64,000 nucleotides of DNA, from assembly GCA_050485405.1 (NCBI GenBank), contig JBJHBI010000007.1, positions 23,996-87,995 on the forward strand, written 5' to 3'. The translations under genes were made by a program, and so were the position numbers. Under the pieces are notes generated by a model. It worked only from the letters and a program-made list of their open reading frames with translations. It was not told where the DNA came from and made no database searches. This DNA is from Saliniramus sp050485405. Lineage in GTDB: Bacteria > Pseudomonadota > Alphaproteobacteria > Rhizobiales > Beijerinckiaceae. Below are positions 46,512 through 54,864 of this stretch, piece by piece (position 1 is the first letter of the stretch; each line of letters begins with the position of its first letter).

Positions 46512-47102
46512 ATGGCCCGCAAGGACGAGAACCAACCCGGCGAACCGCATTATCTCCACGCGCCGAGGCCGGCGAGCATGCCTGTCGGTTTCAGGCTGCG
46601 CGGGAGCCAGCTGATCGTCGACAGGCTGGGCAGCGAACAGGCCGTGCCGCTGTCGCAGATCACGGAAGTGCGCCTGACCTACGAGCCGCGCTCCTTCGCG
46701 CAGAAGCTCTACCGCACCCGTCTGCGGCTCGCGAGCGGCGGGACCTTGTCGCTGCATTCGGTGAACTTCCGCTCGATGGTCTTCGCCGATCGCCAGGAAG
46801 AGGCCTATGCGGCCTTCGTGAACGCGCTCCTGCCCGCCATCGCCAAAGCCAGTCCGAAGGCACAGTTCGTGGCGGGCCGCACGCCCTTCGTCTGGGGCGC
46901 GCTGGTCGTGACGACGATCGCGATCTTTCTCGCCATCGCCTATTTCATCATCTTCGCCCTTCAGGAAGGCGAAGCGGCGGCGATCGCCATCGGCCTCTTC
47001 ATCGGCGCCGCCGGCCTGTGGCAGATGCTGCCGATCGTACGCCTCAACCGCCCCCGCGAATTCAGCCCGAAGGACCCGCCGGCGGAGATGCTGCGGGGGT
47101 AG
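46512..47102 (+). CDS. Membrane protein with PH-like N-terminal region, unknown function
   Basis: A 196-residue protein. The first ~110 residues (VGFRLRGSQLIVDRLGSEQA, ITEVRLTYEPRSFAQKLYRT) look like a small soluble beta-rich domain. Two C-terminal hydrophobic helices follow (VWGALVVTTIAIFLAIAYFI and AAIAIGLFIGAAGLWQMLPI). GGAAAAGGCACC precedes the ATG at 46512. It diverges from the radical SAM gene and has no recognised family. Confidence 0.75.
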   Translation: MARKDENQPGEPHYLHAPRPASMPVGFRLRGSQLIVDRLGSEQAVPLSQITEVRLTYEPRSFAQKLYRTRLRLASGGTLSLHSVNFRSMVFADRQEEAYAAFVNALLPAIAKASPKAQFVAGRTPFVWGALVVTTIAIFLAIAYFIIFALQEGEAAAIAIGLFIGAAGLWQMLPIVRLNRPREFSPKDPPAEMLRG

Positions 47103-47109
47103 ATCGGCA

Positions 47110-47553
47110 TCACCCCCCTCGCCCATCCAGCAGCGCGAGCGTGTTCGGATCGCGCGCGCCGGCATGGAACGCGTCGAGCGCCTGCGCGAACAGGGCGCGA
47201 TCACGCGGATCGTCGGCGATGGCCTCGAACAGGGTCAGGCAGGAGCGCGACTTGAGATCGTCGGGCGAACCCAGAATGACGCGGATCGGCTCGTCGCGAT
47301 GCATCAGAAGAAGCCGCACGCAATGGCGCAGGCGCGGCCCGAGCACCGGATGGGCGAGATAGGCGCGCGCTTCGTCCGCATCGGCGATACCATAGAAATC
47401 CGCCGTCGGACTTCGCCCGAGCCCGCGCAGTTGCGGCAGGACGAACCAGATCCAGTGCGAGCGCTTGCGCCCGGCTTCCAGTTCGGCGCAGGCCGTATCG
47501 AAAACCTCGTCCTGAGCGTCGATGAAGCGGTCGAGCGCGCGAGGGTCGTTCAT
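47110..47553 (-). CDS. DUF1810-family protein
   Basis: A 147-residue cytosolic protein. The family pattern is visible as LDRFIDAQDEVFDTACAELE, GRKRSHWIWFVLPQLRGLGR, YGIADADEARAYLAHPVLGP and GSPDDLKSRSCLTLFEAI. DUF1810 proteins have no established biochemical role. The start at 47553 (MNDPRALDRF) fits the family; longer upstream frames run into the promoter of the AEC gene. Confidence 0.88.
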   Translation of the reverse strand: MNDPRALDRFIDAQDEVFDTACAELEAGRKRSHWIWFVLPQLRGLGRSPTADFYGIADADEARAYLAHPVLGPRLRHCVRLLLMHRDEPIRVILGSPDDLKSRSCLTLFEAIADDPRDRALFAQALDAFHAGARDPNTLALLDGRGG

Positions 47554-47702
47554 GGTCAGCCTTCCTGCGGTTCGAGACAGCCCGCGAACAAGCGCGAAAC
47601 CCGAATCGTACATCGCGAAACGCGCATTGACACCGGCTGCGCCTGCGGCGAACTGTGCCGCTGCATACATCCTGCGATGCATTTCAAAAGGCCGACAGCT
47701 TC

Positions 47703-48632
47703 ATGGGTTCCGTTCTTGCTTCGCTCGTCCCGGTATTTCTGGTGATCATCGCCGGCTGGGCGGCGCGCGTGAGCGGCTTCGTCGAGGAACGCCACTGGCC
47801 GGGGATCGAGAAGGTCACCTATGTGATCTTCTTCCCCGCCATCATCATCCACACGCTCGCGCGGGCGGATCTCTCCGAAGTCCCGGTGCTGGGCATGGGC
47901 GGGGCGATGATCGCGGCGATCCTCATCATCGCGACCCTCCTGCTCGCCCTGCGCGGCGTGCTGCTCGCGCGCCTGCGGATCGACGGGCCGGCCTTCACGT
48001 CGCTTTTCCAGGGCTGCACCCGCTGGAACACCTTCGTGGGCCTCGCCGTCGCCGGGGCGATGTTCGGCGAGATCGGCCTCGCGCTGATGGCGGTGGCGGT
48101 CGCCGCGATGATCCCGCTTCTGAACCTCCTCGCGATCGGCGTGCTCGTGCGCTACGCCTCCGGCACGCCCCAGAGCCCCGCCAAGATCGCCCGCACGATC
48201 GTCACCAACCCGTTCATCTGGTCCTCGGTGACGGGCATCTTGCTCAACGCGACCGGCATACCCATCCCGACTTTCATCGGAAGTACGATCGGGATCCTCG
48301 GCGATGCCGCTCTCGCCGCAGGCCTGCTCGTCGTCGGCGCCGGGCTCGACATGCGCCGCCTCGCCCGCCCGCGCGCCGCGCATTGGCTGTCGATCGGCCT
48401 GAAGCTCTTCCTCCTGCCCGTCATCGCCATCATCATCGCGCGGCTGGCCGGCGTGACCGGCGACGATCTCGCCATCGTCGCCATTGCCACCACCGTCCCG
48501 ACCGCGAGCGGCGGCTATATCCTCGCCAAGCAGATGGGGGGCGACGCGCCGCTCATGGCGGAGATCATCACGTTGCAGACTTTGCTGGCGATATTGACGA
48601 TGCCGGTTATGATCACACTACTGATCGCCTGA
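47703..48632 (+). CDS. AEC-family transporter (auxin efflux carrier type)
   Basis: A 309-residue inner-membrane protein with about ten hydrophobic helices. Family features are SLVPVFLVIIAGWAARVSGF at the start, YVIFFPAIIIHTLARAD, FQGCTRWNTFVGLAVAGAMF and the C-terminal half repeating the five-helix unit (AALAAGLLVVGAGLDMRRLA). Such carriers export small organic acids such as malate or malonate. AAAGG precedes the ATG at 47703. Substrate unknown. Confidence 0.88.
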   Translation: MGSVLASLVPVFLVIIAGWAARVSGFVEERHWPGIEKVTYVIFFPAIIIHTLARADLSEVPVLGMGGAMIAAILIIATLLLALRGVLLARLRIDGPAFTSLFQGCTRWNTFVGLAVAGAMFGEIGLALMAVAVAAMIPLLNLLAIGVLVRYASGTPQSPAKIARTIVTNPFIWSSVTGILLNATGIPIPTFIGSTIGILGDAALAAGLLVVGAGLDMRRLARPRAAHWLSIGLKLFLLPVIAIIIARLAGVTGDDLAIVAIATTVPTASGGYILAKQMGGDAPLMAEIITLQTLLAILTMPVMITLLIA

Positions 48633-48793
48633 ATTTCGCTACACGCACAATCGAGAATTTTGTGAAGGCGCGGGAAAAGGCGTCGACAGTATGCAACTTT
48701 TTAGTGTAAAGATTGCTTCATCTAATTTAGGTTGTAGAGCCACCGGATACGCGCTTGCCGCGCGAAGGGTGGTTCGGTCCTCGGGGTTTTTTG

Positions 48794-49048
48794 ATGCCGG
48801 TACAAAAACATAATAATCAGGACATGCAGGAGCCGGCGCGCGCGGCATCCTCGGAGGGGCCCGATCAGCTCGAAACCGCGCGCTATGTCGCGGCGCTGAC
48901 GGCGGAGTTGAGCATGATGGCGCGCCGGGCCGATCTCCCGCTCCTGAGCTATTTTCTGGAAATGGCGCGGATGGAAGCCGCGCATGCGGCCCAGCCTCTG
49001 CGGCGTTCGGGGAAAGCCACGCGCGAACGCCAGCCGCCCTCGGGCTAG
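48794..49048 (+). CDS. Small conserved Rhizobiales-type protein of unknown function
   Basis: An 84-residue protein whose centre LETARYVAALTAELSMMARR ADLPLLSYFLEMARMEA is a helical segment familiar from short hypothetical proteins across Rhizobiales. An in-frame ATG at 48824 with CAGGAC upstream could be the true start (74 residues). No membrane or DNA-binding motif is visible. Confidence 0.65.
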   Translation: MPVQKHNNQDMQEPARAASSEGPDQLETARYVAALTAELSMMARRADLPLLSYFLEMARMEAAHAAQPLRRSGKATRERQPPSG

Positions 49049-49126
49049 GGCTGCTCGGGCAAGGGTTACCCGGGCAAGAGCTGATGATCGCGCCGTCGCG
49101 ACGATCACCCATGGGCGGTGCAATAC

Positions 49127-50431
49127 TCACCGCGTGAGCAACGAGACCGCATTGCCGCCGTGACGCTCCAGCCGCCCGCCGATTTCGAGCTCCATCAGGA
49201 CAGAGTTGACGACCCGCACCGGCAGGCCCGATTGCCGTGACAGGTCGTCCACCGAAACGGGGCTCGGCCCCAGCAGATCGAGCATCACACGGTGCGGATC
49301 GGCCGCAACGGCGCCATCGTCGACCAAATCCTCCGGCCTCGCCGCTTCGGCCATCGCGAAAGCGGGTTCGGCCTCCGTCTCGTCCTTCGGGACCGGCGCA
49401 CGCACGGGCGCGATCAGCGGCTCGGCGAAATCCAGGAAATCGAGCTCGTCCCACAGATCCTCGACCTCGTCCCCGGCGAATTCCTCCCGGGCCTCGATGC
49501 GGCTCTCCCAATCGGTATCGATGAGCGGCATGAGCGTCTCGACGACATGCTCCGCGCTCGCGCAGAGATTGGCGCCCTGGCGGATGAGATCGTTCGTGCC
49601 CTCCGCACGCGGATCGAGCGGGGAGCCCGGCACCGCGAAGACCTCCCGCCCCTGCTCCATGGCGAAGCGCGCGGTGATCAGCGAGCCGGAGCGGCGCGCA
49701 GCCTCGATCACCACCACACCCAGCGACAGGGCCGAGACGATGCGGTTGCGGCGCGGAAAATCGCGCGCACGCGGCTCCCAGCCGAGCGGCATTTCCGAGA
49801 TCGCGGCACCACCCTCCGCGACGATCCGCTCCAGAAGCGCCTTGTTCTGGGCGGGATAGATCCGGTCGTGCCCGCCGGCGAGGATCGCGATCGTATGCGC
49901 GGGCACCGCCTTGTGGGCGGCGGTGTCGATGCCGCGTGCGAGCCCCGAGACGACGCTGAAACCCGCTTCCCCCAGTTCCCCGGCGAGCCGCGCGGTGAAG
50001 GTCAGCCCCGCGGCTGAGGCGTTGCGCGATCCCACGATCCCGACCGCCGGGCGATGCAGGATGGAGAGATCGCCGCGCACGCAGATGATGGGCGGCGCGG
50101 TATCCGCCGCGTGGAGCGGCTTTGGATAATCGGGCTCGCCCATGGCGATGAAACGCGCGCCGAGCCGCTCCGCCGCCTCCATCTCGCGCAGGATCTGGCT
50201 GCGCGAGGCGATGCGGATCGCGTTGCGTCCGCCCTTGCGTGCGAGATCGGGAAGGGCTTCGAGCGCGAGCGCGGCGCCGCCATAGCGGTTGATCAGCGCA
50301 CGAAAGGTGCGCGGACCGACATTCTCGCTGCGAATCAGGCGCAGCCAGTCGATCCTCTGCGCGTCGGTCAGGCTCGCTGCGTTCTGGGTTGTTGCGTTAG
50401 GGGTTGCCGTGTTCCGATTTGCCGTGCTCAT
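49127..50431 (-). CDS. dprA: DNA-processing protein DprA
   Basis: Rossmann-fold protein that protects incoming single-stranded DNA and loads RecA during natural transformation. The 434-residue protein has an N-terminal SAM-like domain (RIDWLRLIRSENVGPRTFRA), the DprA core GIVGSRNASAAGLTFTARLA, VVSGLARGIDTAAHKAV, TIAILAGGHDRIYPAQNKAL and EMPLGWEPRARDFPRRNRII-like region, and a C-terminal winged-helix (SVDDLSRQSGLPVRVVNSVL) that is absent in some homologues. The start at 50431 lies inside the last codons of plsY, a 35-bp overlap, so the two are translationally linked. Confidence 0.92.
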   Translation of the reverse strand: MSTANRNTATPNATTQNAASLTDAQRIDWLRLIRSENVGPRTFRALINRYGGAALALEALPDLARKGGRNAIRIASRSQILREMEAAERLGARFIAMGEPDYPKPLHAADTAPPIICVRGDLSILHRPAVGIVGSRNASAAGLTFTARLAGELGEAGFSVVSGLARGIDTAAHKAVPAHTIAILAGGHDRIYPAQNKALLERIVAEGGAAISEMPLGWEPRARDFPRRNRIVSALSLGVVVIEAARRSGSLITARFAMEQGREVFAVPGSPLDPRAEGTNDLIRQGANLCASAEHVVETLMPLIDTDWESRIEAREEFAGDEVEDLWDELDFLDFAEPLIAPVRAPVPKDETEAEPAFAMAEAARPEDLVDDGAVAADPHRVMLDLLGPSPVSVDDLSRQSGLPVRVVNSVLMELEIGGRLERHGGNAVSLLTR

Positions 50432-51044
50432 CCCGCTTCTTGCCGATCCTGCTCTCGGTGCCGGACACCAATCTGGAAATGTTTTCGCGATGCTTCCACC
50501 AAAGCAGGATTGTAAGCAAGATGGCAAGCTCCGCCATCTGTCCTTCTCCGAACCACCAGAGCGCGGCGGGAGCCAAGAGCGAGGCGATCAGCGCCGATAG
50601 GGAGGAATAGCGCGTCGTCACGGCGACGACGAGCCACAGCCCGCAGAAGATCAGCGCCGCCCAGAGATTGAGCCCGATCAGGACACCGATATAGGTCGCC
50701 ACGCCCTTGCCGCCGCGAAAACCGAGCCAGACGGGATAGCAATGCCCCAGAAACGCACCGAGCCCGGCGAGGATCGCGGTATTGGGGCCCCATTGCCAGG
50801 CAATCCAGACCGCGAGCGTGCCCTTCAGCGCATCCAGAACGAGCGTCGCGGCGGCGAGATCCTTGCGGCCCGTACGCAACACGTTGGTGGTGCCGATATT
50901 GCCCGAGCCGATCTTGCGCACGTCGCCGAGCCCGGCAACACGCGTCAGGACGAGGCCGAAGGGGATCGAGCCGAGCAGGTAGCCGAACAGGCCCGCCGCG
51001 ATGAAGAACGGCCAGGCGAGCGCCCAGCTCATGGTTTCAGGCAT
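50397..51044 (-). CDS. plsY: Glycerol-3-phosphate acyltransferase PlsY
   Basis: Inner-membrane enzyme that transfers acyl groups from acyl-phosphate to glycerol-3-phosphate, first step of phospholipid synthesis. The 215 residues have the conserved cytoplasmic loops KIGSGNIGTTNVLRTGRKDL, FLGHCYPVWLGFRGGKGVAT and LLTILLWWKHRENISRLVSG. GGGGAGGGGAC precedes the ATG at 51044. The charged tail (GKKRDEHGKSEHGNP) overlaps the dprA start. Its position after pyrC suggests a pyrB-pyrC-plsY-dprA transcript, common in the clade. Confidence 0.94.
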   Translation of the reverse strand: MPETMSWALAWPFFIAAGLFGYLLGSIPFGLVLTRVAGLGDVRKIGSGNIGTTNVLRTGRKDLAAATLVLDALKGTLAVWIAWQWGPNTAILAGLGAFLGHCYPVWLGFRGGKGVATYIGVLIGLNLWAALIFCGLWLVVAVTTRYSSLSALIASLLAPAALWWFGEGQMAELAILLTILLWWKHRENISRLVSGTESRIGKKRDEHGKSEHGNP

Positions 51045-51101
51045 GTCCCCTCCCCCGGAAACGCGCGGACAGCGTCTGGAGCGCCGTATTGCGCGGCATG
51101 A

Positions 51102-52397
51102 TCATTCTTCGAGCCGGTGCACGCAAGCCCCGCCGACATATGTGCGCAGCACCCGTCCCTCGAGCCGCGCTTCGTCGAAGGGCGTGTTCTTCGAACGCGA
51201 ACGCAGATCCTCCTTGGCCAGCACATAGGGCATGTCGGGATCGAACAGCACGATATCCGCCGGCGCATCACGCGCGAGACGCCCACCCGGAATGCCGAGA
51301 ATTTCCGCCGGGCGCGTCGACATCGCCTGAAGCAGCCGCACGAGCGGTACCTGCTCGGAATGGTGCAGGCGCAAAGCCGCCGAGAGCATCGTCTCGATCC
51401 CCACCGCCCCGTTCGCCGCCTCCGCGAAAGGAAGACGCTTCGTCTCCACGTCCTGCGGATCATGGTCGGAGACGATCACGTCGATCGTGCCGGCGGCGAG
51501 CGCGGCGATCACGGCCTGCCGGTCATCCTCGTGGCGCAAAGGCGGGGCGAGCTTGCAGAAGGTGCGGTAGTCGCCGATATCGTTCTCGTTGAGCGTGAGA
51601 TGGTTGATCGAGACACCGCAGGTGACAGCCAGACCCGCGCGTTTTGCGCCGTCGATGATCTCCACCGAATCCGCGCAGGAGAGCATCGCCGCGTGATAGC
51701 GCCCGCGCGTGAGCCGCACGAGCCGCATGTCGCGCTCCAGCGGAATCGTCTCCGCCTCGCGGGGAATGCCGAGCAGGCCGAGCCGGGTGGAGAACTCGCC
51801 CTCGTTCATCACCCCGTCGCCGACGAGATCGGCATCCTCGCAATGATTGATCAGAAGCGCACCGGCATCGCGGGCATAGAGCAGCGCCCGGCGCAGCACG
51901 CGCGGGTTCGAGACGCTCTTCGCCCCGTCGGTGAAGGCGATGGCGCCGGCCTCCCCGAGCAGGCCGAACTCGGTCATCTCCCGGCCTTCCAGCCCCTTGG
52001 TCAGCGCGGCTGCGGGATGGATGCGCACGCTCGCCGTATCGCGCGCGCGGCGCAGCACGTAATCGACGAGCGCGGGATCATCGACCACCGGGCTCGTATC
52101 GGGCATGGTCAGGATCGTGGTGACGCCACCCGCCGCCGCCGCCGCGCTCAGCGTGGCGAAAGTCTCGCGATGCTCCGCACCGGGCTCGCCGACGAAGGCC
52201 CGCATGTCGATCAGGCCGGGCGCGAGCACCGCGCCGCCGCAATCGACCACCTCCGCCCCTTCCGGCCCCTTGGGAAAGCTGCCCCAGGCGATATCGGCGA
52301 TCACCCCGTTCTCGATCCGCATGGCGCCGAAATCGTCGCGCCCCGTGGCGGGATCGATCATGCGGGCATTGGTGAGGATGACGGGGGCGTTCGACAT
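51102..52397 (-). CDS. Dihydroorotase-like protein lacking zinc ligands (PyrC-prime type)
   Basis: A 431-residue class I dihydroorotase relative placed just after pyrB. Active enzymes have a DxHxH zinc motif; here the equivalent LAPGLIDMRAFVGEPG has Arg66 and Phe68 in place of both histidines. The later zinc His of the YHxxHxS motif is also gone (RYHAAMLSCADSVE), and the terminal DHxPH reads SDHDPQ. INHCEDADL is retained. This is the pattern of the non-catalytic PyrC-prime that props up aspartate carbamoyltransferase in Pseudomonas. I infer a structural role with PyrB; a separate active dihydroorotase must lie elsewhere in the genome. The start ATG is at 52397. Confidence 0.85.
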   Translation of the reverse strand: MSNAPVILTNARMIDPATGRDDFGAMRIENGVIADIAWGSFPKGPEGAEVVDCGGAVLAPGLIDMRAFVGEPGAEHRETFATLSAAAAAGGVTTILTMPDTSPVVDDPALVDYVLRRARDTASVRIHPAAALTKGLEGREMTEFGLLGEAGAIAFTDGAKSVSNPRVLRRALLYARDAGALLINHCEDADLVGDGVMNEGEFSTRLGLLGIPREAETIPLERDMRLVRLTRGRYHAAMLSCADSVEIIDGAKRAGLAVTCGVSINHLTLNENDIGDYRTFCKLAPPLRHEDDRQAVIAALAAGTIDVIVSDHDPQDVETKRLPFAEAANGAVGIETMLSAALRLHHSEQVPLVRLLQAMSTRPAEILGIPGGRLARDAPADIVLFDPDMPYVLAKEDLRSRSKNTPFDEARLEGRVLRTYVGGACVHRLEE

Positions 52398-52439
52398 GGG
52401 GCGCCTCGTTGGGCTGGGAATTCGCGCGACGGGCGCGGG

Positions 52440-53387
52440 TCAGGTTCTGTTGGGCAGATGCATCGCCAGAGCTTCCAGCACCGCCATGCGCACGGCGACG
52501 CCCATCTCGACCTGTTCGCGGATCAGCGATTGCGGCCCGTCGGCGACGTCGGAGGCGATCTCGACGCCGCGATTCATCGGGCCGGGATGCATCACCAGCG
52601 CATCCGGTGCGGCGAGGGCGAGCTTCTCGCGGTCGAGCCCGTAATAGCGGAAATACTCCTTCACCGAGGGCACGAAGGAGCCGTTCATGCGCTCGCGCTG
52701 AAGCCTCAGCATCATCACGATATCGGCGCCGCGCAGGCCCTTCTCCATATCGGCGAAGATCTCGAAGCCGAGCGCCTCGATCCCCGCCGGCAAGAGCGTC
52801 GAGGGCGCGACGAGGCGCACCCGCGCGCCCATCGCGGCGAGCAGGATCATGTTGGAGCGCGCCACCCGCGAATGCAGGACGTCGCCGCAGATCGCCACGG
52901 TGAGACCGGCGATCGTGCCCTTGTTGCGGCGGATGGTGAGCGCGTCGAGCAGCGCCTGCGTGGGATGTTCGTGCGCCCCGTCGCCGGCATTGATCACCGA
53001 GCAATCGACCTTGCGCGCGAGCAGGTTGACGGCGCCCGCCGCATGATGGCGCACGACGATGAGATCGGGCCGCATGGCGTTGAGCGTGGCGGCGGTGTCG
53101 ATCAGGGTCTCGCCCTTCTTCACCGAGGAGGAGGCGACCGACATGTTCATCACGTCGGCGCCGAGCCGTTTGCCGGCGAGCTCGAAAGAGGCCTGCGTGC
53201 GCGTCGAGGGCTCGAAGAACAGGTTGATCTGCGTGCGCCCGCGCAGGGTAGCCTTCTTCTTCTCGACCTGCCGCGAGACGTCGACCGCCGCATCGGCGAG
53301 ATCGAGCAGAGCCTTGATGTCGAGCGGCGAGAGCCCCTCGATACCGAGCAGGTGGCGGTGCGGGAAATGGGGCTGTGCGTCTGTCAT
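52440..53387 (-). CDS. pyrB: Aspartate carbamoyltransferase catalytic subunit
   Basis: Condenses carbamoyl phosphate with aspartate, the committed step of pyrimidine synthesis. The 315-residue protein contains the carbamoyl-phosphate loop FFEPSTRTQASFELAGKRLG, HHAAGAVNLLARKVDCSVIN AGDGAHEHPTQALLDAL (HPTQALLD signature), and the aspartate-binding HPGPMNRGVEIASDVADG. The start ATG at 53387 gives MTDAQPHFPHRHLLGIEGLS. It is followed 42 bp later by the zinc-ligand-free PyrC-like gene, with which it probably forms a dodecameric complex. Confidence 0.95.
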   Translation of the reverse strand: MTDAQPHFPHRHLLGIEGLSPLDIKALLDLADAAVDVSRQVEKKKATLRGRTQINLFFEPSTRTQASFELAGKRLGADVMNMSVASSSVKKGETLIDTAATLNAMRPDLIVVRHHAAGAVNLLARKVDCSVINAGDGAHEHPTQALLDALTIRRNKGTIAGLTVAICGDVLHSRVARSNMILLAAMGARVRLVAPSTLLPAGIEALGFEIFADMEKGLRGADIVMMLRLQRERMNGSFVPSVKEYFRYYGLDREKLALAAPDALVMHPGPMNRGVEIASDVADGPQSLIREQVEMGVAVRMAVLEALAMHLPNRT

Positions 53388-53479
53388 CGTGAAACAACCG
53401 ATTAGCCGCGTTTCCCCCGCCCCGCAAGCGATGCCGGGAGCGCTGCGACGATGATCCACGAAAACCTCGCACATCCCCC

Positions 53480-53508
53480 TTTCGCGGCGCGGGGCGAGCG
53501 CTTATATT
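53480..53508 (+). promoter_or_regulatory. Probable tmRNA promoter
   Basis: A TATATT -10 box at 53503-53508 stands out in GC-rich DNA, with TTTCGC 17 bp upstream as a weak -35. It would start transcription just before the first helix of the permuted tmRNA. Confidence 0.4.
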
Positions 53509-53514
53509 CGGGAT

Positions 53515-53838
53515 GTCGTCGCAAGGCGACTATGGCGATAAACGGTTGTCGGAATAAACCCTTCGGACCCGGGGGCGGTACCCGGCGCCTCCACCGAAGC
53601 CCAGAGTTCACGGCTGGGTTTCGGTGGGGGCGAAACAGGATCGACGGGGGCGTAAAGGACGATCTTTCGCTCGGCATGGTTCCGCCGTTATCGGGCCACA
53701 ACAGTAGTTGCGAATGACAACTCTGCTATGGAAGTCCGTGCGGCCGCGTAATGCGGCTTAAGGATTCCGATCCAAGTCCTGCCGGTTAGCGTCGGTAGGC
53801 GGGGTTCGGAGGCACCTGGCAACAGAAGCCTCCACTTC
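53515..53838 (+). ncRNA. ssrA: Two-piece (permuted) transfer-messenger RNA
   Basis: Alphaproteobacterial circularly permuted tmRNA. The acceptor piece comes first and ends CGCCTCC-A-CC at 53586-53595; the mature coding piece begins GGGGGCGAAACAGGATCGAC at 53626. CGCCTCC pairs with GGGGGCG to rebuild the seven-base acceptor stem with one G-U. The intervening segment folds into a hairpin AAGCCCAG/CTGGGTTT to be cut out. The tag frame is at 53710-53751, encoding ANDNSAMEVRAAA then TAA. The 3' part ends with GGGTTCGGAGGCACCTGGCA and AGAAGCCTCC, typical of the coding piece. Exact 5' and 3' ends are estimated. It rescues stalled ribosomes and tags their products for ClpXP. Confidence 0.93.
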
Positions 53839-53949
53839 TCCCGACATTTCCACGACACTTTCCTGTGGCGCTTTGGCGCCACATATTGCATCAATGGGCC
53901 TGATCACGCCACCAGCCCGCACGAACAGCCGAGCGCCGGACGACAGACC

Positions 53950-54663
53950 ATGACGCAAGACCTGATCCGCTACGATCTCCTCGTACAGGACGCCCTCAAG
54001 GGCGTGGTGCGCAAGGTTCTGGGGGATGCCGCCCGCGAGGGGCTCCCGGGCGAGCATCATTTCTACGTGTCCTTCCGCACCGATTTTCCGGGCGTGCGCC
54101 TCTCGACCCGCATGCGCGAGAAATACCCGCAGGACATGACGATCGTGCTCCAGCACCAGTTCTGGGATCTCTCGGTGACCGAGCATGCGCTGGAAGTCGG
54201 GCTCTCCTTCTCCGGCGTGCCCGAGCGGCTGCTGATCCCCTTCGACGCGCTGACCGGCTTCTTCGACCCTTCCGTGCAGTTCGGCCTGAAATTCGAGCTG
54301 CAGGAGCCCCCTGCCCTGTCCGATTCGGGCGAGCCGGGCGACAAGACCGACAATCCCGTCGCGACCCTGCGCCCCGCCCCGGCCCGCAACCCGCGCGGCG
54401 CCGGCTCCGAACCCGACAAGGCCGAACCCGCCGCGCCGGCGGAACCGGCAGAGCCGCCGGAGCCGGCCGCCGGGCAGGAGCAAGCGGGCACGGACGAAGC
54501 CAAGAAGCCCGCCAAATCCGCATCCAGGACGAAATCCGGCAAGAAAGCCGCCGGCAAGAGTGCCGAAACCGAATCCGGCGAGGCTAAACCCGCGACGGAT
54601 GACGATGACAAGACCCCCGGCGCCGAAGTCGTCAGCCTGGATTCCTTCCGCAAGAAGAACTGA
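53950..54663 (+). CDS. sspB: SspB-alpha family ClpXP adaptor
   Basis: Adaptor that binds ssrA-tagged proteins and delivers them to ClpXP. The folded domain covers residues ~1-120 (DLIRYDLLVQDALKGVVRKV, HHFYVSFRTDFPGVRLSTRM, FDALTGFFDPSVQFGLKFEL). A long Ala/Pro/Glu/Lys-rich linker of about 100 residues follows, longer than in many homologues. It ends EVVSLDSFRKKN, the conserved tail that docks on the ClpX N-domain. The gene begins about 110 bp after the tmRNA on the same strand, so the tag source and its reader lie side by side. Confidence 0.93.
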   Translation: MTQDLIRYDLLVQDALKGVVRKVLGDAAREGLPGEHHFYVSFRTDFPGVRLSTRMREKYPQDMTIVLQHQFWDLSVTEHALEVGLSFSGVPERLLIPFDALTGFFDPSVQFGLKFELQEPPALSDSGEPGDKTDNPVATLRPAPARNPRGAGSEPDKAEPAAPAEPAEPPEPAAGQEQAGTDEAKKPAKSASRTKSGKKAAGKSAETESGEAKPATDDDDKTPGAEVVSLDSFRKKN

Positions 54664-54864
54664 GCGCCGCAAGGCACCCTTCGTCGACGGAAGAGTTCCC
54701 CCTCAATCAAGGCCGCGCCCGCACTCCTCTCTCCCACCGAGGAGGTTTGAGAAGCGCATCACGCAACGTGCGCTCCGATCTTCCTCCCGACAGGCCAGCC
54801 TGAGGATTCAGCTACGAATGGCTGTCGCTACGCGTGGAGAATGGGAAGCCTCAGGCTACGCCGC

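Noticed and set aside
51117..53405. 762-codon open frame antisense to pyrC-like and pyrB
   Set aside because: Spans two real genes and their gap, which is typical of a shadow frame.
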